In this document: piece by piece, positions 52,893-63,700 of the stretch
How the letters are laid out: each line of letters begins with the position of its first letter
How positions within the stretch are numbered: the stretch's first letter is position 1
Origin: Verrucomicrobiia bacterium
Lineage (GTDB): Bacteria > Verrucomicrobiota > Verrucomicrobiia > Limisphaerales > DSYF01
DNA: 64,000 nucleotides
Assembly (NCBI GenBank): GCA_035765895.1
Contig: DASTWL010000008.1
Location: forward strand, 23,194-87,193
Reading direction: 5' to 3'
Position numbers and translations under genes: made by a program
Notes under the pieces: generated by a model
Database searches by the model: none
Told to the model about the DNA's origin: nothing
What the model saw: only the letters and a program-made list of their open reading frames with translations

Positions 52893-53348
52893 TCAGGAAG
52901 CGAAGGCGGGCGCCCGAACGGGCAGGGCGGTGCGGACGAGGAAATGTCGGGAGGTGACCAGTTGCGGCGGGGCTGCGGTGAGAATGCCGGGGCGGATTTC
53001 TTGAGGCGCGAGACTTGCGTCCGGCACCGTCAGCGGTGTCGCGAGGGTGACGAGAAGTGGAACGGGCAGGGCGACGCGAAATTCTTCGGAACGGTAGTGG
53101 GATTGCTCAATCTTGCAACAGCCTTGCCGGTTGCAATCATGCCCGGGGTGGCAGGCTGTTTGTGTCGTCTCCGCGCACTGCAAAAACTCCAGCCCGGTCA
53201 ATGCCTCGATCTGACAGTGCGCCGAAGCTGGCAGCCAGACCAAGGCTGCCAGGGCAAAGAGGATATTTTTCCACCGACGCACGGACCCATAGATAAGTTC
53301 AGCACGGGAGATGTTCAAACTAATCTTGCCGGCGCTCCGACGCTTCAA
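52893..53348 (-). CDS. Cys-rich small secreted protein at head of metal-efflux operon
   Basis: 151 aa from a TTG at 53348 with AGGA just upstream; a GTG at 53282 (VRRWKNILFALAALVW) is an equal candidate and would place the signal peptide at the very start. After the signal peptide come CAETTQTACHPGHDCNRQGCC: five Cys and a His in a short span, a likely metal-binding site. The rest is Pro/Leu-rich. Lies 87 bases upstream of the TolC gene. A metal sensor or chaperone is possible, not shown. The 53349-53600 stretch beyond it holds no gene. Confidence 0.6.
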   Translation of the reverse strand: MKRRSAGKISLNISRAELIYGSVRRWKNILFALAALVWLPASAHCQIEALTGLEFLQCAETTQTACHPGHDCNRQGCCKIEQSHYRSEEFRVALPVPLLVTLATPLTVPDASLAPQEIRPGILTAAPPQLVTSRHFLVRTALPVRAPAFAS

Positions 53349-53538
53349 CCGTCCTGCGGTATCCTTTCATCAGCAACTCGCCCGGGGCTCTTTCGCTTAG
53401 CGAGGCGGTCTCAATCGAGTTTGCGGCGGGGTGCGGGGTCACACTGCTGCGGGAAAGCAGTCGGGTTGCAGAAAAACCCGCCAGCCGGAGGATTAACAAA
53501 AAATGAACGGAGCGAACGAGGGCATAAAGGGGCCGTGA

Positions 53539-53790
<252 letters not shown>

Positions 53791-53906
53791 AATTCATTCA
53801 GACACTTCGTGTTGTTTTTGAAACCCGCTGAGAAAAAAGAACCAAATAAACAGCTGGTAAATTAGTTGCCAGCTGGCATAAAAAGATTGTAATATGTTAA
53901 TTGTGA

Positions 53907-54365
<459 letters not shown>

Positions 54366-54396
54366 CAGATTTCATTCCCACACCACGCTCACCACT

Positions 54397-55878
54397 ATGA
54401 AGAAAATCCTCGTTCTCACCCTGCTGACCATCGTCACAGCCCTGGGCACACCGTCCCTGCGGGCGGATGACGCCATCACGGCGCCCGCTCCGGCCCCCAC
54501 GCTGGAGCAACGCGTCTCGTCCCTGGAAGCTTACGTCAACAACGGCGATCCCACCACGGCGTTGAAAGACAAGGACGGCAAGATTCCCAACGGCCTGGCC
54601 ACGCCGACATCGGCCACGGCAGGTCCGGGTCATAACGCGTGGATGATGACCAGCGCCGCGCTGGTTCTCTTCATGACCTTGCCCGGCCTGTTCCTGTTCT
54701 ACGGCGGTCTGGTGCGCCGCAAAAACATCCTGTCCGTCGTCGCGCAATGCTTCGGCATTGCCGGCCTCGTCACGATTCTCTGGGTTGTTTTTGGCTACAG
54801 TCTCGTGTTTGCGGACGGTTCGGGCCCGATCATCGGCAATCTGAAGTTCGCGTGGCTGCATGGGGTCGATTCGCTGCCCAACACCAACTATGCCTACTGG
54901 GTGTCGCACAACGTGTTCTCCATGTATCAGCTCATGTTCGCCATCATCACGCCTGCGCTGATTCTCGGCGCGATTGCCGAGCGCATGAAGTTTTCAGCGA
55001 TTCTGCTGTTCGTGGCGCTGTGGATGGTGGTGGTTTACTTCCCGCTGGCGCACATGGTCTGGGGCGTCAACGGACTCATGAACGGCGTCTGGAATGCCGA
55101 TGCGAAAATCAAGGCGATTGACTTCGCGGGCGGCACCGTGGTGCACATGAGCTCGGGGTGGAGCGCGCTGATCCTCTGCTTGATCCTCGGCAAACGCCTC
55201 GGGTTCGGCAAGGAGCCCATGCCGCCGCACAGCATGGTGTTGTGCGCCATCGGCACCGGCATGCTCTGGGTGGGCTGGTATGGTTTCAACGCCGGCTCCG
55301 CCGTGGCGGCGGACGGCATCGCGGCCAACGCCTTCATGACCACGACGATTGCGACCGCGGTGGCCTCCTTTGTGTGGCCGTTGGCGGAATGGATTGCCCG
55401 CGGCAAGCCCAGTGTGCTCGGCTTCTGCTCCGGCGCCGTGGCGGGCCTGGTGGTGGTGACGCCGGCGTGCGGTTTCATCGATGCGAAGGGCGCTTTGATC
55501 ATCGGCATTGCCGCCGGTTTGGTGCCGTGGTTCTTCTGCTTGAAGGTCAAGAGCTGGTTCGGTTACGACGACGCCCTGGACACCTTCGGCGTGCATGCCG
55601 TGGGCGGAACGCTGGGCGCGCTGCTGACGGGCTTCCTCGCCACCCCGACGGTGAACGGCAACCTCAACACGAACCTCAAGGACATCGTGGGCAGGACGCT
55701 CTGGCTTGAACAGCTCAAGGCCATCGGCGTGACACTCGCGCTGGCCATTGTGGGGACGATCGTGATTGCCTACATCGTCAAGGCCGTCATCGGCCTGCGG
55801 CCGAGTGCGGAAGTGGAAACGCTCGGTCTCGACCTCGCCGAGCACGGCGAAGAGGGCTATCACGAAGCGGTGCACTGA
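54397..55878 (+). CDS. amtB: Ammonium transporter
   Basis: 493 aa from the ATG at 54397 (MKKILVLTLLTIVTALG), with a signal peptide followed by a ~60-residue periplasmic extension before the first of eleven membrane helices. The pore twin-His are in FAGGTVVHMSSG and DTFGVHAVGG. Moves ammonium in under control of GlnK. The periplasmic N-terminal extension is an addition relative to short Amt proteins. Confidence 0.95.
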   Translation: MKKILVLTLLTIVTALGTPSLRADDAITAPAPAPTLEQRVSSLEAYVNNGDPTTALKDKDGKIPNGLATPTSATAGPGHNAWMMTSAALVLFMTLPGLFLFYGGLVRRKNILSVVAQCFGIAGLVTILWVVFGYSLVFADGSGPIIGNLKFAWLHGVDSLPNTNYAYWVSHNVFSMYQLMFAIITPALILGAIAERMKFSAILLFVALWMVVVYFPLAHMVWGVNGLMNGVWNADAKIKAIDFAGGTVVHMSSGWSALILCLILGKRLGFGKEPMPPHSMVLCAIGTGMLWVGWYGFNAGSAVAADGIAANAFMTTTIATAVASFVWPLAEWIARGKPSVLGFCSGAVAGLVVVTPACGFIDAKGALIIGIAAGLVPWFFCLKVKSWFGYDDALDTFGVHAVGGTLGALLTGFLATPTVNGNLNTNLKDIVGRTLWLEQLKAIGVTLALAIVGTIVIAYIVKAVIGLRPSAEVETLGLDLAEHGEEGYHEAVH

Positions 55879-55954
55879 CGCCCGGCCGGTTTCATCACGC
55901 GCCCATCGGACGATTCCGGTGGGCGCGTTCGTTTTGGCAGGATCCCCGTGTGGT

Positions 55955-56800
55955 TCAGGCGACCTGGATGACCAGGGCCGTGGTGTTGTCGCGGCCGCTG
56001 CGGGCGACGGATTCCTTGACCAGGCGATGCGCGGGCGCGAGGGAAGCAAGCTCGGGCGCGGGTGTGTTCAGCAGTTCCAGCACGTCGTAATCGTAGAGCC
56101 CTTCCATCAGGCCGTCCGAGCACAGCAGGAAGCGGTCGCCGGGCTCGCAACCGACCGCGCCGACCTGCGGGTCCACAAACTGGTTGCCGCCGCCGAGCGC
56201 CTTTTGCAGCACGTTGCGGCGCGGATGCGTGCGGGCTTCGCGCTCGTTGATCGTGCCGTTGCGGAACAGCCAGCCGACGTGCGTGTCATCGTGGCTGAGT
56301 TGTTTCAGGCCGCCGGCGCGGGCCGGAAGATAATAAATCCGGCTGTCGCCAATGTGGCCGAAATACATCCAGCCCGGCGTGAACCAGCACAGGCTCAACG
56401 TGGCCTCCATTCCGGCGCATTCCTCGTAACAGCTCCCCAAGTAGGCGAGTGCCTTGTGGATTTCGCCGAACAATTCCGCCAGCACGTCGGGAAAACCGCT
56501 TTGCATGCCGGCGGCCGATTGTTGGTAGGACAGCGGCAGCAGCGACGTGATTTTCTCCACCGCGATCCGGCTCGCGTATTCCCCCGCCAGCGCACCGCCC
56601 ATGCCGTCGCTGACGGCAAAGACAAAATCCTGCCGGGCCAGCGAGGCTTCGCCGATTTTTCCCAGCCGGTGCACCTCGCGGGCGTCGAACTGGAGGCCGA
56701 GGAAGGAATCCTCATTGTTCGGGCGCACCTTGCCGCGGTCGGTCCAGCCGGACCAGTGGAGCAGGGTGGCGGGGGCGGAATTTGCAGAGGCGTCGTCCAT
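55955..56800 (-). CDS. PP2C-family serine/threonine phosphatase
   Basis: 281 aa (MDDASANSAPATLLHWS). Metal-binding motifs: DRGKVRPNNEDSF, FAVSDGMGGALAGEY, GHIGDSRIYYL, LCSDGLMEGL and SGRDNTTALV. Cytoplasmic protein phosphatase of the PppA/Stp1 type. Adjacent (11 bases) to the mini-kinase gene upstream, so the pair may act on the same substrate. Confidence 0.92.
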   Translation of the reverse strand: MDDASANSAPATLLHWSGWTDRGKVRPNNEDSFLGLQFDAREVHRLGKIGEASLARQDFVFAVSDGMGGALAGEYASRIAVEKITSLLPLSYQQSAAGMQSGFPDVLAELFGEIHKALAYLGSCYEECAGMEATLSLCWFTPGWMYFGHIGDSRIYYLPARAGGLKQLSHDDTHVGWLFRNGTINEREARTHPRRNVLQKALGGGNQFVDPQVGAVGCEPGDRFLLCSDGLMEGLYDYDVLELLNTPAPELASLAPAHRLVKESVARSGRDNTTALVIQVA

Positions 56801-56811
56801 GCCGGCGGCAA

Positions 56812-57195
56812 TTATTCAAAGCCCGGCAGAATCGTCGCAAACTCAAAATCGATGATGCAAAACCGGCCGTCGGTCTGCCGGTAGGTGACATTGCGCATTT
56901 CGGGGTCGTCGTGCCGCACACCGTAGGTTTCGAGTTCGGCAAACAGCTCCTGCGTCCTCTGCGCGTCGAGACGTTCCACGCGGGAACCGCAACTGGTCGT
57001 CACAATGCGCAGTTTTTCCGGGTCCGCCTCCAGCAGGCGCGGCACGAACGGACAGCCGCGCGCTTCCAGAAACCGCAGCACCCGCAACTCGTTCGCGAAG
57101 CGCGTCCGGGCGTCGGGACCGTGATAAACCTTGAAGACGCGGCCGTCGAAGCTCAGGTTGACGGTGGCGCGCCGGGTGTCCTTTACTTTGAGCAT
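56812..57195 (-). CDS. Small kinase-fold protein (LPS-kinase/RIO-like fragment)
   Basis: 127 aa from the ATG at 57195 (MLKVKDTRRATVNLSF). Contains an N-lobe-like Lys (DGRVFKVYHGPDAR), a helix with Glu (FANELRVLRFLEARG), a catalytic-loop-like HDDPEMRNV and the metal-binding Asp in FCIIDFEFATI. That is the core of an atypical protein kinase in a very short form. Position beside a PP2C phosphatase supports a kinase/phosphatase pair. Activity unproven. Confidence 0.7.
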   Translation of the reverse strand: MLKVKDTRRATVNLSFDGRVFKVYHGPDARTRFANELRVLRFLEARGCPFVPRLLEADPEKLRIVTTSCGSRVERLDAQRTQELFAELETYGVRHDDPEMRNVTYRQTDGRFCIIDFEFATILPGFE

Positions 57196-57415
57196 GGTGC
57201 TGGAATGGTGCGCCACTATCGCGCAGGGCGGCGGCTTTGAAAAGGCGGATGGTGGCGGGCCTGACCCGGCTGCTCCTTTTTGTTCGTGGTGGGCAGAGAT
57301 GAACAGTTTTTTCCGGCGCCGGCGTAACCGTGAATTATTTTGTGCGTTGCCAAGTCCGCGCCAATCGGGCCTTTCGCCGGCTCGTGGGCGTTTGGGCCGC
57401 AAAATCCTTGCTGCG

Positions 57416-57431
57416 TGGCACCCTCCCTGCT
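57416..57431 (+). promoter_or_regulatory. Sigma-54-like -24/-12 promoter of glnII
   Basis: TGGCACCCTCCCTGCT fits TGGCACGN4TTGCW except for two bases; -24 GG and -12 GC are correctly spaced. It lies 79 bases before the glnII start in a 315-base gene-free upstream region. Confidence 0.6.
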
Positions 57432-57510
57432 CAGATACGCGGCCGACGATGAATCGGGCTCATGAAAGCCCGGCCGGCGTCGCTAAACGTAATTACACAA
57501 ACCCACGCAC

Positions 57511-58533
57511 ATGGCGAAATACAAACTCGAATACATCTGGCTCGACGGTTACGAACCCGTCGCCAATCTCCGCAGCAAAACGCAAATCAAGGAATTCGCG
57601 AGCTTTCCGAAGCTGGAAGAGCTCCCGATGTGGGGCTTTGACGGCAGCTCGACGCGCCAGGCCGAGGGCCGCAGCTCCGACTGCATGCTCAAGCCGGTTG
57701 CCGTATTCCCGGACAGCACCCGCAAGAACGGCGCGCTGGTCATGTGCGAAGTCATGATGCCCGACGGCAAGACGCCGCATCCGAGCAATTCCCGCGCGAC
57801 CATTCATGATGACGCTGGCGCGTGGTTCGGGTTTGAGCAGGAGTATTTCCTCTACCAAGACGGCAAGCCGCTCGGCTTCCCGGAAACCGGCTTTCCGTAT
57901 CCGCAGGGCGAATACTACACCGGCGTCGGCTACAAGAACGTCGGCGACATTGCCCGCCAAATTGTGGAGGAACATCTCGACCTGTGCCTCGACGCCGGCA
58001 TCAACCATGAAGGCATCAACGCCGAAGTGGCGAAGGGCCAGTGGGAATTCCAGATTTTCGGCAAGGGTTCCCGCACGGCCGCGGACCAGATGTGGGTGGC
58101 CCGCTACATTCTCCTGCGCCTGTGCGAAAAATACCGCGTGGACGTGAACTGGCACTGCAAGCCGCTGGGCAAGGATGTGGACTGGAACGGCTCGGGCATG
58201 CACACGAATTTCTCGACCAAGCACATGCGCGAAGTCGGCGGCAAGGAATACTTCGAGGCCCTCATGGCGGCGTTCGACAAATACAAGAACGAGCACATCG
58301 CCGTGTATGGTCCGGACAATCACCTGCGCCTGACCGGCCTGCATGAAACGCAGTCCATCGACAAGTTTAACTATGGTGTCGCCAACCGTGGCGCGTCTGT
58401 CCGCGTGCCGCACAGCTTTGTGAACAACGGCTACAAGGGCTACTTGGAAGACCGCCGTCCGAACTCCCAGGGCGACCCCTACAAGATCGCCAGCCGCATT
58501 CTCCAGACGATTGCGACGGTGCCGATCAAGTAA
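57511..58533 (+). CDS. glnII: Glutamine synthetase, type II (GlnII)
   Basis: 340 aa, the short type II form found in eukaryotes and some bacteria rather than the ~470 aa GlnA. Signatures are [14 protein letters not shown], the ATP region [29 protein letters not shown] and [10 protein letters not shown]. Condenses ammonium with glutamate, so it completes the local glnK-amtB nitrogen set. A strong terminator follows. Confidence 0.96.
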   Translation: MAKYKLEYIWLDGYEPVANLRSKTQIKEFASFPKLEELPMWGFDGSSTRQAEGRSSDCMLKPVAVFPDSTRKNGALVMCEVMMPDGKTPHPSNSRATIHDDAGAWFGFEQEYFLYQDGKPLGFPETGFPYPQGEYYTGVGYKNVGDIARQIVEEHLDLCLDAGINHEGINAEVAKGQWEFQIFGKGSRTAADQMWVARYILLRLCEKYRVDVNWHCKPLGKDVDWNGSGMHTNFSTKHMREVGGKEYFEALMAAFDKYKNEHIAVYGPDNHLRLTGLHETQSIDKFNYGVANRGASVRVPHSFVNNGYKGYLEDRRPNSQGDPYKIASRILQTIATVPIK

Positions 58534-58567
58534 CTTTCACGCCGCGTGGGCGGCGTTCTGAATCACA

Positions 58568-58598
58568 CGGCGCGGCCAGCAGGCCGCGCCGTTTTTTT
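58568..58598 (+). terminator. Rho-independent terminator of glnII
   Basis: A 10-bp GC stem (58568-58577 with 58582-58591, loop AGCA) is followed by seven T at 58592-58598, 35 bases after the glnII stop. Confidence 0.9.
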
Positions 58599-58688
58599 GT
58601 TTTTAGCTGCCACCCGCCAAGCTGCCTTCGCCGGCCGCGTGCCGAATAGCCGGTTGCACGGGGCGCGGCGTGTGCGAAGCTGGACGCC

Positions 58689-59717
58689 ATGAAAAGCGCA
58701 GCTTCGACTTCACCAATGCCGGGCGTCAGCCGGCGTGACTTCGTGCGGTCGCTGGCCGTTACGGGTGTGGCGGTCGGCCTGACGGGAGGCCTGCTGGCCG
58801 ATGAAGCGAAATCGGCCGGCATGATTTATCGGACCCTGGGCCGGAGCGGCGAGAAGGTTTCGGCCATCGGCCTCGGCGGTTACCACATCGGCATCCCGCG
58901 CGATGACGCCGAGGGCATCGCGTTGATTCGCGCCGCCGTCGATGAGGGCATCAACTTTCTCGACAACTGCTGGGATTACCACGACGGCGGGAGCGAAGTC
59001 CGCATGGGCAAGGCGCTGCGGGACGGCTACCGGGCCAAGGTTTTCCTCATGACCAAGATCGACAGCCACTCCCGGGCCGGCGCCGCGCGGCAAATTGACG
59101 AATCGTTGCGGCGGCTCCAGACCGATCACATTGACCTGTTGCAGCAGCACGAGGTCATCCGGTCCGATGATCCGGAAAAGGTGTTTGCGCCGGGCGGTTC
59201 CATGGAAGCGATTCAGGCTGCGAAAAAGGCGGGTAAAATCCGCTACATCGGCTTCACCGGTCACAAGGATCCGGCGATTCACCGGCACATGCTTGCGGTG
59301 GCGGCGACGCACGACTTCAAGTTTGATGCCGTGCAGATGCCGTTGAACGTGATGGACGCCCACTTTCGCAGCTTTGCCGAACAAGTGGTGCCCGGGCTGG
59401 TCAAGGACGGCATCGGCGTGCTCGGGATGAAACCCCTCGGCAGCGGGGCAATTCTCCGGAGCGGCACGGTGACGGCCACCGAGTGCCTGCACTATGCACT
59501 GAGCCTGCCGACGTCGGTGGTGATCACCGGCATGGAATCGCGGGACCGGCTCGACCAGGCGCTGGCGGCGGTGCGTTCCTTCAAACCGTTGACTTCCGAA
59601 CAGCGCGCGGCGCTGCTGGCCCGCACGGCGAAGGACGCCGCCACGGGAAACTTCGAACGCTTCAAAACCTCCACCAACTTCGACGGAACCGCGCATAATC
59701 CGGACTGGCTCGCGTGA
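58689..59717 (+). CDS. Aldo/keto reductase with Tat signal
   Basis: 342 aa (MKSAASTSPMPGVSRRD). Twin-Arg signal SRRDFVRSLAVTGVAVGL, then an AKR barrel: GLGGYHIGIPRDD, catalytic Asp/Tyr in NCWDYHDGG, Lys in MTKIDSHS and QQHEVI. Lacks Cys clusters. Likely exported to the periplasm by Tat; substrate unknown. Confidence 0.88.
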   Translation: MKSAASTSPMPGVSRRDFVRSLAVTGVAVGLTGGLLADEAKSAGMIYRTLGRSGEKVSAIGLGGYHIGIPRDDAEGIALIRAAVDEGINFLDNCWDYHDGGSEVRMGKALRDGYRAKVFLMTKIDSHSRAGAARQIDESLRRLQTDHIDLLQQHEVIRSDDPEKVFAPGGSMEAIQAAKKAGKIRYIGFTGHKDPAIHRHMLAVAATHDFKFDAVQMPLNVMDAHFRSFAEQVVPGLVKDGIGVLGMKPLGSGAILRSGTVTATECLHYALSLPTSVVITGMESRDRLDQALAAVRSFKPLTSEQRAALLARTAKDAATGNFERFKTSTNFDGTAHNPDWLA

Positions 59718-59968
59718 GGGCCGGGACCGCCCGCAAATTTTTTTGCGGTCTCGATGGAACAAAAATGCGCCCCGTTGCGTCTATAAAGAGCGGGCACGGC
59801 GCGACGGAGATGGCGACGCGGATTTGCAGCCGCGAAAATGGACTGTTTTTTGCCTCTTTCAAAGCTGGGAAAAAGTGCTGTCCACCCAGTCAGCCACGCG
59901 CCTGCTTGTCTCAGTCGGAAGGTTTTGGGGCGGTCTGGCAATGGGGTGAGGTCGGCGGAGCGTGAATC

Positions 59969-60352
59969 ATGAATTTCATCAATGGCAAACGAATCTTGCT
60001 GGTGGACGACGAAGCCAGCGTGCGCGACACGTTGCGGTTTCTGCTGACCTCCTTGGGTGGCGAAGTCACGGAAGCGGCCGATGGGGCCGGGGCCTTGGCG
60101 CATTACCAGCGGGGGAGATTTGATGTGGTCATCACGGATTACAACATGTCCCACATGCGCGGCGACGAACTGGCCGCAGCCATCAAGACCCTCAACCCAA
60201 CGCAGCGGATCGTCATGATCAGCGGCTTTCCTGAGCGCGTGCTACGGTCCGGCCGTCGGCCCGACACCGTCGATGCCATTCTGGCCAAGCCCTGCCGGCT
60301 GGAAGACCTGCTCGCCGTCCTGCACGAGAACCCGGGTGAAGTCGTCGCCTGA
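59969..60352 (+). CDS. Single-domain response regulator
   Basis: 127 aa, one receiver: acidic pair LLVDDEAS, phospho-Asp in VVITDYNMSHMRGDE, Thr/Ser at MISGFP, Lys in LAKPCRL. No output domain. Located before a large sensor kinase, so it may shuttle phosphoryl groups, or act as a diffusible regulator. Confidence 0.9.
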   Translation: MNFINGKRILLVDDEASVRDTLRFLLTSLGGEVTEAADGAGALAHYQRGRFDVVITDYNMSHMRGDELAAAIKTLNPTQRIVMISGFPERVLRSGRRPDTVDAILAKPCRLEDLLAVLHENPGEVVA

Positions 60353-60457
60353 CGGTTGCCACTGGCCAAAATCATCACAACCCGTTTCCGCAGAGAGAAA
60401 AGCGGCGATTTGGCGGGCCAACCGGCCGGGGCTGACCCGAAAAACCCGCGGGATTTT

Positions 60458-60566
60458 TGCTTCAACCCCAAGAAATTTCGCTCCAGCCCTGGGAGCGGAG
60501 ACTCCAACCCTCGGGGCGGACGCTCCGCTCCGAAGGATTTTTCGTCCAGCCCGCGCGTCGGGGGCA
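60458..60566 (+). repeat. Degenerate ~21-nt tandem units
   Basis: Five loosely alike units such as GCTTCAACCCCAAGAAATTTC, GCTCCAGCCCTGGGAGCGGA and GACTCCAACCCTCGGGGCGG. They sit in the 375-base gap between the response regulator and the sensor kinase. No ORF called here. Confidence 0.4.
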
Positions 60567-60727
60567 GGTGGCGCGGGTCGCCTTGCGCCTTGGCCGGGTT
60601 TTCGGGTGGTCTGCGCTTGACGATTCTGGGATTCCGTTCTGAGATGCCATGCGCAGGCCTTGGGTGCATCGTTTGGGCGCCGGGCTTGCGACGCGAAGCC
60701 GCATTGAGTTCTCCAACCCACCGACAC

Positions 60728-63700
60728 ATGCAATCTCCGCCGGAATTCTTTTGGGTGGCCCGTGCCCGGTTGATGGCGCGCCGCTGCGCCCGCCGCGTCG
60801 CCTTCGGGCTCCGGCCCTGGGTGGTTGCCCTGTTGCTGGTTTTCCCGGCCGGCCGGGCCGTAGCATTGGATCCCTTGAAGGCCATCTCGCAGTTCTCCCA
60901 CCGTTCGTGGGGCATCGCGAGCGGCATCAATCAGGTCAACGCGATTTGTCAGACGCAAGATGGCTATCTGTGGGTCGCCTGCGACAACGGATTGTTCCGA
61001 TTTGACGGGGCCAGCTTCGTGCCGTGGGAACCGCTGCCTGGCGAGCCCGGGCTGCCGGTGGTCCCGCACGCGTTGCTGCCCGGAACGGATGGCAGTTTGT
61101 GGGTGGGCGGCTTGGGCGGGATCACGTGGCTGCACGACGGCCATTCGCGCGCCTTTCCGGTGCGCAATCCCGAGGAACGGGCGTGGGTCAATGCGTTTGG
61201 GCGGACGTCCGACGGGTCGATCTGGGCGGGAACGTCCTTGGGCTTGTATCGATTCACGGGCGAGCAATGGGAGCCGGCGTCGGCCGATTTGGGTTTGCCC
61301 GCCGCCCGGGTGCAGGCCCTGTTGTTGGATCGCAGTGATGTCTGGTGGCTGACCTTGGAAGATACAACTCACCGGGGACACGGTGCGGTGGCGTTTCGCC
61401 GGCCGGGCGAGCGCCGTTTCGAGATGGCGGATACCAACGCGCTGACCAGCGCGATGCTGGCCCAGGCGCCGGATGGCAAGATTTGGGGGGCGCAAACCAT
61501 GCGGTCGGTTCGTCCGTTCGTGCCAGGCGCCGGCCACATCGAGTGGACGTTTCCGGAAATTCACGTGGGATCCCAGGCCATCGCCTTTGACCGGGATGGC
61601 AGCTTTTGGATTGCCACGCTGGGCGACGGCCTGCGGCGGGTCCGGGACACCGCTCAGCTCAGCCAGCACGACATTGGACAGTTTAGCGATGACGTGGACA
61701 AGTTCACGCAAAAGGACGGCCTTTCGAGTGATTACGTGCGTTGTCTCTTCGAAGACCGGGAAGGTGTAATCTGGTGCGGCACGTCGGCGGGACTGGACGC
61801 CTTCAGTGAAAGCAAGATCACCTCGCTCTCGATGCGCGAGGGGGTGCCGTTTGACCAGAATCTCTGCCTGCAGGCGGCCCCGGATGGCACCGTGTGGGCA
61901 GGAGCCACGCCCCGCGGTCTCATGCAAATCAAGCCCGGCGCCCGCGAATTCCAAGATCGTGCGTGGCTCGACTTGAAAAGCGGAAAGGGAGGCACGCTGA
62001 ACCTTTACACCCTGTATGCGGATCCCGGCGGCGCGCTGTTCGCGGGAACCGGGCTTGGGGTGGCCGTCTGCACGAATGCCAACGGGCCGATGCAACTGCT
62101 CGATGAGGTGCCCGATTTGCAAACGGTCATCGCCATTACGCGCGACGGGGCCGGCGGAGTGTGGCTGTGCGATCGCTATGCCGGCGTTTTCCGGCTCCAC
62201 AGCGGAATCGTGCAAAAATTCCCCGAGCTGCACCGCGAAGCCGACGGATGGGTTTCGGTTGCCTTCACGGATCCGGCCGGGCAGGTCTGGCTGGGGTTGA
62301 CGACGGGCGAGGTGGCCCGGTATGTCGATGGTCGTTTTCAAATCTTTTCCGCGCGGGACGGCCTCTTTACCGGGCCGGTCACGGCCATTGCCACGAATGC
62401 CGCGGGCCAGCTTTGGGTGGCTGGCAAAGGCGGCCTCAGCGGTTTTGAACAAAACCATTTCCAAACTCTGGATCGCCGGCGCGGTCTGCCGTTCGATGAC
62501 ATCTATGCGTTGCTCCCGGATGATGAAGGCTGTTTTTGGCTCGCCGGGCCGGGTGGTCTGTTCCGGGTGGCAACCCGTGACCTGAGCGCCGCCCTCGCTG
62601 ACCCCGCGGTGCGAATTACCGGCGAAACCCTGAGCCTGTCGGATGGACTGCGCGGCCAGGTGCGTCACATTCCCGTGGGTGTGCGCGGCATCGGCTGCAA
62701 CGTGGCCACCAAAAGCACGGATGGCCGGCTCTGGTTTGCGACCACGGCCGGCCTCGCGGTGGTGGATCCCCGGCACATTCCGCGGAATCAACTGCCGCCG
62801 CCCGTGCGGATTCAACAACTGATCGTTGGCGGCGTCGGGCACACGGCCTTCGCCGGCCTGACGTTGCCGGTGGGCAGCAGGGATTGCGAAATCGACTACG
62901 CCGCGTTGAGTTTCAACAACCCTGCCAAAGTTCATTACCGATACCGGCTGGAGGGTTCCGATGCGGGCTGGGTGGATGCGGGAACTCGGCGGCAGGCGTT
63001 TTATTCCAATTTGCGGCCGGGCGCGTATCAGTTCCGTGTGACCGCCGACAACGGCGACGGTGTCTGGAACGAAACGGGCGATGCCGTGGATTTCAAGATC
63101 CTGCCCGCGTTCTATCAGACGGGCTGGTTCATGGCGCTGGGCATTGGCGTGTCGTTGACCATGCTGGCCGGCGGTTACGGGTGGCGGGTCCGGCAGCTCA
63201 AAGCGCGGCAGGCGGTGCTGCAAAAAGCCCGCGACCAGCTGGCCGCCGCGAACCTGTCACTGACCAGTGAAGTTGAGGAGCGTCAACGGGCCGAGAGTCG
63301 CCTGCGCCGCAGCGAGGATTATCTTGCCCAGGCACAAAAACTCAGCCGCTCCGGCAGTTTTGGGTGGAACATCGCCACGGGCGAGTTGGTCTGGTCCGCG
63401 GAAACCTTCTGCATTCTCGGCTATGCGGCGTCGGCCAAACCGGCGCTGTCCCTGGTTTTCGACCGGGTGCATCCGGACGATCTTCCGTTCGTCCGCGCCC
63501 AATTGGAGCAGGCGGCCGGCGACCGGAGCGCGCTGGACCTCGAACACCGGCTGTTGCTGCCGGATGGCCGGATCAAACACGTTCACGTCGTCGCCCGTCC
63601 GACGCATGCCGATTCCGGGGACGTGGAATTTGTGGGCGCGGTGATGGACATCACGGAACGCAAGCAGGCGGCCGAGGCGCTGCGGGCTTCCGAGCACCTG

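Noticed and set aside
60242..63223. A 993-codon minus-strand frame opposite the propeller sensor kinase
   Set aside because: It is the complement of a well-supported coding frame with strong domain matches; its composition (Arg/Pro/His/Gln-rich, low complexity) is typical of high-GC shadow frames.
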